Of a DNA stretch of 63,193 nucleotides, positions 42,175-51,308 are shown in pieces. The DNA is taken from the NCBI GenBank assembly GCA_002077045.2, contig KZ111148.1:543601-606793 (forward strand), read 5' to 3'. Position 1 is the first letter of the stretch. Each line of letters opens with the position of its first letter. Source of the stretch: Rachicladosporium sp. CCFEE 5018. Its lineage: Eukaryota; Ascomycota; Dothideomycetes; Cladosporiales; Cladosporiaceae. The notes under the pieces were generated by a model. The model was not told the DNA's origin and did no database searches. It saw only the letters and a list, made by a program, of their open reading frames with translations. The translations under genes and the position numbers were made by a program.

Positions 42175-42883
42175 ATGGACTCGCCAACTCCCTCATCCAC
42201 CGCCGGCGGCACGCCCGCACGCGACTCCAAGCCACTCATCCAAATCTGCAACCGCTGCATCCCATACATGGACGAGGACATGGACCGTAGGTGATTCTCA
42301 TGCGCTTCGCATGCGAGCAGCCCGCTGACAGCCTGCGTAGAATACACCTGCGGCGCCACCTTCGGCATGTTCAAGCGCAAATGCCCACGTTGTGTGCGCC
42401 AGCGCCACGCTTGCGAGCCGACCGATGGTCCTCTGATCCCCGCACTCAACGCGCTTGTGCGTGCCCGCACCGCCCTCAGCAACCAGACTGCCGGCGGCGC
42501 CGACCCGGATGCGGTGCTCCTGCGCACCGCACGCGCCGCGCAGGCGAACCTCACCACGTCCCTCCGCACATTCGACCGCAACCGCAACCAAGTCACCGGC
42601 GACCGCCGCACGCCGCGCAAGCGCAGCGCAGCCGTGGCGTTTGCGGGGAGCAACGAGGCGTCAACCCTGGAGATGCAGAGTCTCCGCCGCATCGGGCTGG
42701 CAGGAGTCGAGATCGGCAAGATCGTAAGTTCCTTAGAGGATTTGAGGCGCTGTACACAACTGCTAACGGCATGCGCAGGGCCTGCGCCTCGCCGGCGCCT
42801 CGGAGGAGGACATCGCGTCCGTGGACGCTCTGCTGGGGCCGGATGGCCCAGCGGACGTCGAGGAGGACGAGGGGGAGGAGTGA
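42175..42883 (+). CDS. Cys-cluster (zinc-cluster-like) protein of unknown function
   Basis: Exons 42175-42286, 42341-42723 and 42779-42883 give 199 residues. Introns are 54 and 55 nt with CTGAC and CTAAC branches, and phases fit. Residues about 29-70 hold six Cys: CX2C (CNRC), 12 residues, C, 10 residues, CX2C (CPRC), 6 residues, C. This resembles a fungal Zn2Cys6 domain with stretched spacing and a basic FKRK before the second pair. Later parts are helical, with an acidic C-terminus (DVEEDEGEE). It lies 130 bases beyond and antisense to the end of the retroelement pol; whether host gene or element cargo is unclear. Confidence 0.6.
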
Positions 42884-42935
42884 GAGAGAGAGGGTGTGAG
42901 AAAGAGAGAGAGAGGCGGCGGGCCCGATGGCATAC
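42884..42935. repeat. GA-rich simple repeat
   Basis: Runs of GAGAGA interrupted by GGTGTGAGAA directly after the Cys-cluster stop codon. Confidence 0.7.
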
Positions 42936-42982
42936 TCCCGTCGCCGCCCCTGCTCCGCGGTGGCGTGGCGCCTGCGTGGCGC

Positions 42983-43007
42983 GGTAGGAAATGAAAACTT
43001 TCCTACC
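42983..43007. repeat. 9-bp inverted repeat, 7-nt loop, at the pol 3' end
   Basis: GGTAGGAAA pairs with TTTCCTACC, six bases beyond the pol stop codon. It could be an RNA hairpin; no LTR is found here. Confidence 0.7.
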
Positions 43008-43013
43008 AACTTC

Positions 43014-46000
43014 TCACCGTTTCTTCCGCTTCACTCTCGTTGACCTCGTGCTCTCCGCCTGCGCCTCCCATGCGCTAATTAACTCCTCAGCTCCTACGCA
43101 GTGTTCTTTTGGCTCCCAACTGGTGTATTCTTCTGGCCAGCCTTTCCACTGGACCAGATACCATTGCTTGCCCTTCCACTTCTTGGAGCCTTGGATTGCC
43201 TCAACTTCCCATTCGTCGTCATGCTCCGCGAGAGGCATGGGCTCAGCAGGCTCCTCGCCCGCTCGCTGCCTCCATGGCTCAAGCAATGATACATGAAAGA
43301 CATCATGAATGGTGTATGACGTTGGGAGTGCTAAGCGGTACGCCTGCGGCCCGACTGCGTCTCGGATGCGAAACGGCCCGACGTACTTCGCACTTAGCTT
43401 CTTCTTTTCGCCTTGCAGTCGCAGATTCTTTGTTGATAACAGCACCTTATCACCAACATTGAACGTCATCGGCTTCTGGCGCTTGTTCTGGTACATTTTC
43501 TGCGACTCCTGGGCTACACGCCAGCGCTCTGCAAGCGCCGCGTGTGCGCTTCGCATGCTTCTCGCACGCTCAGCCGCTGCTGGCACTTTCTCCTTCCGCG
43601 ATTCGTCTCGAATCGGGTTTCGAATATCTGGATGCCAACCATACAACAGTTCGAATGGACTCATGCGCGTCGCATGGTGCACGCTGTTGTTGACTGCGAA
43701 TTCCGCTTGCCATAGCTTTGCAGACCATTGATCCTGTTCCTCAGAAGAATAACATCGTAAGTATTGTTCCAGTGTTTGATTCATTCTTTCTGTTTGACCA
43801 TCAGTCTATGGGTGGAAAGCTGTGCTCAGCTTGTGCTTCACATGCGCTTCGAATGCGAAGTCACTCCAGTACTGGCTGGTGAAGATCGAACCTTGATCAG
43901 TCAGCATACCTGCTGGGACACCATACTGGCGAACAACACGCTCCATGAGGATCCGCGCAAGCTCCACGCTTGTGCAGCGTTTGGTGGTCGCCACGTACAG
44001 ATTCATTTTGGTGTATCTGTCTACAATCACCAAGATTGCGTCATACTTCTGGCTATCATGGACACTCGGAGGCAGATCAGTGATCATATCCATGGTCAAC
44101 TCCTGCCACGGTCTGTCTGGCATGCGCAGCGCCTGCGCGTCGCCGTATGGGCGATGGCGCCTCGCTTTCATGTACTCGCAGTTTGAACATGTGGCTACAC
44201 GCTCTTCGACATCTTTAGCTAGCGATGGCCACCAATACTTCCGCCGCAGCAGCTTTTCTGTCTTGTCACGCCCGAAGTGACCAGCTAGCTCATCATCATG
44301 ATGAATGCGCATGAGCTCAGCACGCGTGGCGCTGTCTTCTGGCACGTATAACGCATCGTTGTAGTACCAGAGTCCGTTGATTTCATGCCACGCATGCTCT
44401 TCGCCAGCGAGGCGCTCGCGCAGCGCGGGCAACTCGCTGTCGCTTCTTTGGAGCACGCCAATCAGGCTGGCCAAGTCGTCTGCTGGGCCACCAAAAGGGT
44501 CTTCGCTCCTAGCTGATGCATTCACCACTGCTCGGACCATGACTGCGCAAGGCGTGTCGCCTGCGGCTCGCAATCGATCTTCTTGCTGCCTTGCTCGAAC
44601 CCGGCCAATAATTGGAGCCAGGTCCGAGGAGGTCTCCCACACTGCAAGCTTATTCTGCAGTGTTGGTAGAAGATGAGGAACCGCCTGCGACTCGCTTGCG
44701 TAGTCCGGTCTTCGCGAAGGTGCGTCAGCGGGATTTGACTTGCCTGAGCGGTGCTCAATGGTGAAGTCGAAAGAAGCTAAGAAGGTAGCCCACCTAGCTT
44801 GCCTTCCATTAAGTTGCTTTACTCCCATGAACCCACGGAGATTGTTGTGATCAGTAAGCACCTGCACCGCATGCGCAGCGCCTTCGAGGTAGTGGCGAAA
44901 CTGCTTGAAGCCCTCGACAATTGCCAACAACTCTCCATCATGGGTCTCATAATTCTGTTCAGCTGGAATCAGCTTTCTAGACCAGAATGCAATAGGATAC
45001 CACCCCGCATGCTCCTCGCCTTCGTATAGCAGCTGTGACAGTATCGCTGCGATAGCGAACTGTGAAGCATCTGTCTCCAAGCGGAGCCTTGCTTTAGGGT
45101 CGTAGTGTCGCAACACAGGCGCCTGCGTGAAGGCTGCCTTTGTCATGCGGAACGCATGCTCCTCGCCTTCACCCCATTCTAGCGGACCAGTCTTCTTCCC
45201 ATTCTTCGCTCCCTTAGTTAAGCTCGTTAGAGGAGCGACAATTTTGGAGTACGAACGAATGAACCTTCGATAGAAATTGGCGAAGCCTAGGAACACCTGG
45301 ACTTCCCGGAAGGTTGTAGGAGTTGGCCACTCCTCGATTGTGGCTACCCTGCGAGCATCCATCGAGACGCCTGCGGTGCTCACCATATACCCTAGGTACT
45401 CAGTTTCTTTGGTGAAGAACGAGCACTTCTTGCGGTTGCCATATAAGGCGAACCTCCGAAGCCTCGCAAGCACCGCGCGTAGGTCTCGCACGTGGTCCTC
45501 ACGCGAGTCGCTATAGATGAGAATATCATCTAGGTATACCACACAGCAAATGTCCACTAATCCTGCTAAGGCACGATTGATGTATGCCTGAAACGTAGCC
45601 GGCGCATTAGTCAAGCCAAAGGGCATGACATTGTACTCAAAGTGACCGTAACGCGTGCGAAACGCAGTCTTCCAGCGGTCGCTGCGCTTAATAGCAATAC
45701 GATGATACGCATCCTTCAGGTCTAAGGTTGAGAACCAATTGGCCTGGCCAAGACGGTCGAGTGTTTCGCTAATCAAGGGCAAAGGATGCCGATTCTTGAT
45801 CGTGATCGCGTTCAACCCTCGATAATCGACACACAAACGGAGTGTGCCATCTTTCTTTGGTACAAACAAGATAGGCGCACCCGCCTCGCTTTCGCTACGC
45901 GTGATCCACCCATTCTTAAGCGCTTGCTCAATGTACTCGCGAAGTACTTCAAGCTCCTTCACAGACAAATTGTATAAGGGCCGAAATGGAGGCCGCTGAT

Positions 46001-46625
46001 TTGGTTCTAGCACAATCGCATGCTCCACGCCTTCGGGTAGCGGGCGATCCGCGACGTCGTCGCTAGGGATGACATCTTCGAAGTCCCGAATCTCTGCTGG
46101 AAGATTAGGAGAATCTGAGACCGATCGGACCGACACAGCATAGATTAGAGAGCCTCGCTTGAGGTCCGCATAGAAAGCGCTTGCTGAGCGCACGCGAACC
46201 GCCGGCATCTCTGCTTCTTCAGCGTACCACCATAGATCCCTTCTGCTGTCGACCACTACGCCATATTCCCGCCTCCAAGGGCGACCTAGGAGCATATCGA
46301 CGTCACCGAGCTCGGTGGCGAAGAACACAGCTTCCGTGATGCGGTCAGCCTGCGAGGAGTCTGCGAGGTGCAGGCGCACATGATAGGCTCCATGGCAGCG
46401 GCCTTTGCTGCCATTGAAACCCTCAATCTGAGGCAAAGGTACATCGACCTTCTTGAGCCTCCAAGCCTTCGCCTTTACTGCCGAAATCAAATTGACTTCT
46501 GCTGCATCGTCAAGCACACAAATAGCTGTATGGCGAGCCGCATGTGCCTCAACTGCGCCGCTTAGGCGCTTCGTCGGCCATGAGCTCGCACCATCTTGGA
46601 TCGATACTTGACGTGCCGAAGCTAG
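43014..46625 (-). pseudogene. pol: Retrotransposon pol (protease-RT-RNase H-integrase-chromodomain) with one internal stop
   Basis: In the same frame as gag, directly after its UGA. In order: protease-like LDDAAEVNLIS (where D-S/T-G is usual), LLGRPW; RT with LRLCVDYRGLN, MPFGLTNAP and catalytic YLDD (VVYLDDILIY); RNase H with ETDAS and YETHDGELLA; integrase with HHCC zinc region (HHDDELAGH, CSNC), catalytic Asp in DMITD, Asp in DQGS and Glu in QTERMN; C-terminal chromodomain WYLVQWKGWPEEYTSWEP. A TAG at 43806-43808 interrupts the integrase between its second Asp and the Glu. Everything else is open, so the copy is young. Confidence 0.88.
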
Positions 46626-47819
46626 TCAGGCCTTCCCTTCTTTAGGCTTTGGGGCTTTCTCAAGAGACGACTTTGCTTCGCTAGCGCCGACCTTGCGAGC
46701 CGCACGCTTGTCGCCTTCTGCCCACTTGTGCTTGTTTGGGCAATCAGGGCGAATGTGCCCATATTCCTTGCAGCCGTAGCACTGTGGGCCCTTAGAAGAA
46801 TCTCCTTCCTTCCGAGGGAACAGAGGAGGACCCTCACTTCTTGGAGCCGGCTTCTGATGTTTCGAAGGAGGTCGTCCTTGCGTTTCGCTGGCGTGCCGCT
46901 TATGAGTCGCATGCGCGACGCTTGCGCCGCGCCCCGCAGACTCAAGCCGCGTAGCTAGCGAAACCAAGTCCTCTCTACGCTTTGGCGCATCATGGTATGT
47001 GATGATTGCCGTGCGCAGCGCAGGCTTCAACTTTGCGAGCAGGTGGCGAGTACGCTGCTCCTGCGTGTACGGATCCATCTGCTCCTCAAGCGTTGCCAAT
47101 TCAGTAGCGAAGGCTTGCACAGACTGGTTCTCGCCTTGCTTTGCAGTCTCATAAGCGACAGTTGTGCTTAGACTGCGATTCACAGGGTCCTCGACTGCGT
47201 CTTGGACGAACCGTGTAAAATCTGACCACGAATACATTTCGAGTTCAGACACGCTATTGTTCTGGTGCCACGTCTCACGCGGTTCGCCTGCGAGGAACAT
47301 GACACCATATAAGACCCTCTGTTGGTCTGACTGATAAGCGTCGGGAGCAAGTGCAAACACTAACTCCAACGACCTTACAAAGTCCCTTGCCTCTTTCAAG
47401 GTCTTCCCCTTGAACAGGTCTGGCTCACGAAGCCTAGGCCTGCTCGAAGGTACGCGTCGCATAGGGAGCGCATGCGAGCCGACTGCGCTAGGCACAATAC
47501 TCGCACGACCATCTCCATCGACATCGTCGTCAAACACCTCCGGCTCACCGAGGCCGTCGGAAGATCCCGCAGGAGTATAACCCGCTGCATTTCGACGCCG
47601 CAGGGTCTCTAGTTGACGCTCGAGGGTTGCAATCTCGATCTGGCTTCGGAGCATGTCGCGACGGCGTAGCACGCGCCTCGCCTGCTGCTCCTCCGCGGCC
47701 TCGTCTGCAACCTCATCCTCGATTGTCCGCTGCACCTCTTCCAAGCCTTCAATGGCTGCTGCTGTCGCGGCGCCTGCGTCGCGCAGGCGCTCCTCAGGAG
47801 CGTCGCCTGTGTCTGACAT
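46626..47819 (-). CDS. gag: Retrotransposon gag
   Basis: 397 residues. The N-terminus is Glu/Ala-rich and helical, with RRRDMLRSQIEIATLERQLE. The central capsid-like region has ARDFVRSLELVF and QRVLYGVMFLAGEPRETW. One zinc knuckle CX2CX4HX4C lies at residues 347-360 (CYGCKEYGHIRPDC). The frame ends with UGA followed by CUAG, and pol continues in the same frame. Packages element RNA. Confidence 0.85.
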   Translation of the reverse strand: MSDTGDAPEERLRDAGAATAAAIEGLEEVQRTIEDEVADEAAEEQQARRVLRRRDMLRSQIEIATLERQLETLRRRNAAGYTPAGSSDGLGEPEVFDDDVDGDGRASIVPSAVGSHALPMRRVPSSRPRLREPDLFKGKTLKEARDFVRSLELVFALAPDAYQSDQQRVLYGVMFLAGEPRETWHQNNSVSELEMYSWSDFTRFVQDAVEDPVNRSLSTTVAYETAKQGENQSVQAFATELATLEEQMDPYTQEQRTRHLLAKLKPALRTAIITYHDAPKRREDLVSLATRLESAGRGASVAHATHKRHASETQGRPPSKHQKPAPRSEGPPLFPRKEGDSSKGPQCYGCKEYGHIRPDCPNKHKWAEGDKRAARKVGASEAKSSLEKAPKPKEGKA

Positions 47820-47865
47820 GCCGTCTTCGTCCTATGGGCTGCGAAGTGGGGCGAGCGATTAGAAT

Positions 47866-48405
47866 TGATAAAGGATATCTATATTATAGGTATCTCGCAA
47901 CGTATAGGACGACACTAAGCAAGCACTGCCTAGATCCCAAGACTAATCGCTGCTTTGCGCATTACCCGCCTGCGAGTCGCAGGTGGTGCGCATGCAGCCG
48001 CCAAGCATGGTGCCTTAGGCACCAAGGCCACCACAACTTCACTGCATACCAACCACGCCCTGTAACAATTATAGAAGCCTATAAAGGATAAGACTTATAT
48101 ACTAGGGTATATAAGATCCTACTTTAGAAGGCTACCTAAGTTATTAATATCCTCTAAGCTAAGACTTTAAGATAATAATAATAGAGCCTAAGCACTAACC
48201 TCCTATTATAGGACGTAGTTAGTATGCAGTATAGGCATCGTAGCCTTATGGCCTTAGGCACGAAGCTTAGCGGCTACATACGCACTACCTGCGAGTCGCA
48301 GGCGGGGAATGCGCAAAGCAGCGAATAGTCTTAGGATCTAGGCAGTGCTTGCTTAGAGTCGTCCTATACGTTGCGAGATACCTACAATATAGATATCCTT
48401 TATCA
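47866..48405. repeat. Inverted repeat with 200-bp arms and AT-rich 140-bp spacer
   Basis: The arm 47866-48065 matches the reverse complement of 48206-48405 without length change. Most differences are C-to-T or G-to-A, with arm 2 the more AT-rich. Both arms contain CCTGCGAGTCGCAGG or a variant. Arm 1 abuts the gag leader, so the arms may be two LTR pieces in opposite orientation. The spacer is TA-rich. Confidence 0.85.
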
Positions 48406-48955
48406 GTTAGCCTAAGACTCGGTACTATTAGGACTCCTAGCTTTATATATACCGAGGTTTTATGCATTCTCGAAACGTGATTTTATAGGGGTAAACCTGA
48501 ATAGCTATGGTTAGCGTTGTTAATAGAATGACCTATAGCTTAGCCGATTAGGGGGGACGTTGCGTTGCCGCTCGGCCTCGTGGTAAGGGAGTAGCTAGAG
48601 AGTGACCACACCATAGGTCGAAGTCATAGACTTATGAGAGGGAGGATACCGAAGTCTGAACTGTGAACCCAGCTCGTCACGCAGGGTGGCTCCCTACCTA
48701 GGGACGGACGTTAGAGCTGTACTTGATACAGACCCCGATCATACTCTCATCATCGTATTGACCTCGCATGTGCTCTGCACTAGACCGCACTTGCTATCAT
48801 CAGTCCTGCCATCGCCAGAGGTAAACACTCGCCTTCTACGTGGGCGCCATCGCTGCACTAGACGCACGTAACATGCTGTTTAGCAGCGCCAATCAATCCA
48901 TTTCATTTGAAAATATCGGCTCTATCCTTCGATTACCGGACGCAGCTGTCATATC
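48406..48955. other. Repeat-like DNA, then left edge of duplication copy B and ARV1 promoter
   Basis: 48406-48711 has no coding content and looks transposon-derived, but I cannot name it. From 48713 it matches the desaturase 3' flank of copy A, then only weakly until ARV1 begins. Confidence 0.5.
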
Positions 48956-50068
48956 ATGCCCATCTGCATCCACTGCTGTCTCCCGCTCCCCTCTCTCTAC
49001 ACGACTCACAGCAAAGCCGACGATAAGTCTTTGGGCAAAGGTGTACGATTAACGCAGTGTCCGAGATGCAAAGGCTTTGCGGACAAATATGTCGAGCATG
49101 ATTTTGTGGTGCTGTGTATTGATCTGGTGTTGATACGGCCTGAAGTAAGTCGATTGCTGGCAACCCCGTTGTAGAGAGGCGACGCTTGGGCGGAGGAGGG
49201 GGATGATTGTACAAGCGAAGACTGGGTGTTGAAGGGATGAGGTGTGAAGGGTATAGGCTGATGGCGGGACAGGTATACAGACACCTCCTGTTCAATCGGC
49301 TACGAGGCGAGGATGATAAGTTCAATGTAAGTTTACTCAAGCAATACCTTTTGGAGCGTTTCCTAACGAGCCTCTCAGCCCTCCATCCTTCGGCTGTCCC
49401 TCTTGCTCCTCCTCTTCGACGTCTATTTGACCTGGGCCCGCATCGAGAAAGCCACGCCAACCCCTTTGGCTGCCCCACCAGGCCTGCTCCAAAACGCCAC
49501 CCTCTCGACCCTCATCTCCCCGCCCCAGCAGCCTTCGCCCCATCAACCCCAAACCTTCCTCGCCACCCAACCAATACTCTTCCAATACGCCTTCTTTCTC
49601 CTCCTCTGCGCAGTCGAAACAGCCTCCTTCCACCTCCCCATCCGCTTCCTGCTCTCCCTCCCCCACCCCCAAACCTCCACAACCTCTTGGCAAGCCAGAC
49701 TCTACAACTTCCTCCTCCCCCACTACCCCCACCCCTCCCTCATCTCCACCGCCCTGCTCGTCTCGTCCTTCACGAAGCTCTTCCCGCTACTGCTACTGGT
49801 CTGGAACTACGACCTCCCTTCCTCGGCTTCAGCGGTGAGCTGGGCGGTGATTATCAACAACGTTGCGGCACTGGAGATTGTACTGGGGAGTGGTTATTTG
49901 AGGGCTATGGGGTTGTGTGCTGTAGGCGCTATTTGTAGGGCTGGGGTTGGGTGGGGGATCCTGAGGATGGTTGGGGTGGGTGGCGGGATTGCGGCTGCGG
50001 GGGTGGTGGAGACGGGGGATGTGATTGAGATGGGGAGGAGGATTGCTGAGGGTGTGGGGTTTAGCTGA
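48956..50068 (+). CDS. ARV1: ARV1-like sterol homeostasis membrane protein (copy B)
   Basis: Exons 48956-49144, 49273-49326 and 49379-50068: the same exon lengths as copy A, 310 residues. Intron 1 is longer here (128 against 107 nt) and diverged, while exons are highly similar. The zinc ribbon Cys residues (CIHC, CPRC) and all membrane segments are intact. A few substitutions (for example GEDDKFN for GEVDKFN, AEGVGFS for AESVGFS) do not touch conserved positions. Both copies look functional. Confidence 0.92.
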
Positions 50069-50263
50069 GTAGGCTCTTGTATGCATCGCAGATTTGAGCA
50101 GCCCAAAGCCCTGTGACGAAACGCTTTGGCTGAAGTCCGTGCAACTCAGGTTCCGGCTCATATGCAGAATCAGAGTGTTATGCAATCGCTCTTGTACATG
50201 CTATACACACTGCCTCGAACGCCACAAACGCCGATATGCCCATGCTTTGCCTCATAATGCTGC

Positions 50264-50977
50264 TCAGAACATGCTCCCGCCCTTAACAGGCCCATTCGTG
50301 TTTGGCATCCTCAAGTCATTTCGTTGAGGCTGGATGAGAGGATGTAATTGAGTGAGGAATGTGACCGCTGTCTACTGTCAGTGACTTGCTGGTGAATCGT
50401 AAAGGAGAGGGCACAGCCATACCCCACATGAGCCAGCAGCTCCAGGCAGAGAGTATGAGTGTCGATCTCCAGACACTGTTCGCAGAGTCAAGTCAGCAAA
50501 ACCTCCCACATTATTGCGAAGAACACCATCAGACTTCCTCGTCTCCATCTTCCATGTCTCGCGCTCTTCCTCAAGCCGTGAAGCTCTCGTTTGCGTTCGC
50601 CTCCGCCTCCCTCGTTACCCTCATGCCGCCTCTTTCTGACCCACTCCTCCCAATCCATCTCCACCTGCTCATGCCTCTTCATGCACAATATTACCCTCCA
50701 ACGACCATTCTGCGTTCTGCCATGCCCCGAGCGCCTCGCTCCGGGCGAGCCCAGATGACCTCATGTATCCAAGTCGATCGAGGAAAAGCAAACAACTCAC
50801 GTCCTGTTCTCTCCCTTCGGTGCCAAGAACCACGATCCTGCAGTGAAGACGGCGACCACTATGACCGAGATGAGGAGACTCCAACTATGGTAAGCAGACC
50901 AGTCAGTGGCTGCGCTCAAGGTCTACAGAGCGGTCCATAAGGGTATGCTGAACGGAAGTATCGTACCCGTTCGCCAT
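50264..50977 (-). CDS. VMA9: V-ATPase subunit e (copy B)
   Basis: Exons 50977-50967, 50884-50801, 50475-50423 and 50367-50264: lengths 11, 84, 53 and 104 nt, exactly as in copy A, giving 83 residues. Splice sites are all kept. Coding differences seen in exons 3 and 4 are synonymous (ACC to ACT, AAC to AAT, GTC to GTT), indicating purifying selection, while introns carry indels. Confidence 0.88.
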
Positions 50978-51308
50978 GGTAGTGAGACTTGAGAGGCTAG
51001 ATCCGGGTGTAGTGAACGATTGGGAGTGTCTAGACGGTGGAGTGCGTGGCAGAGAGCTGAGTATGATACGGGCAAGCGAGGTGGTGACGCTGTGAGGCGA
51101 TTGAGGTGAAGCTCGAGCATCGGAGATACTTCGGCAATGCTTGAGCAGCTACGAGCACAGGTGAGAATGATCAACTGACATTCCTATCTGCTACAGCCGC
51201 TCGGAGGCAAAGTAGTGCTCTGCCCTACAACTCTGCGTCCTCTCATCCACCCAACATCACCTCCCAAACCCACACCATACTAAACCCCGTCCCCGTCTGA
51301 GGTCCACA
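50978..51308. other. Intergenic region VMA9/RBM25-like (copy B)
   Basis: Counterpart of 32967-33298, about 95 percent similar by eye. No gene. Confidence 0.45.

Larger units (their letters stand above)
43014..48065 (-). mobile_element. Ty3/Gypsy chromodomain retrotransposon (chromovirus), 3' LTR missing
   Basis: Order on the minus strand is gag, protease, RT, RNase H, integrase, chromodomain, which defines a chromovirus. The 5' side runs into the repeat at 47866-48065, a candidate LTR end. No second copy of that sequence lies beyond the pol stop at 43014, so the element is incomplete or the 3' LTR was lost. No tRNA-type primer site is evident. Outer limits are approximate. Confidence 0.8.

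Noticed and set aside
47443..48091. Open frames resembling each other (…CLDPKT…RCFAH…) near 48.0 and 48.3 kb
   Set aside because: They are translations of the two arms of the inverted repeat, not genes.
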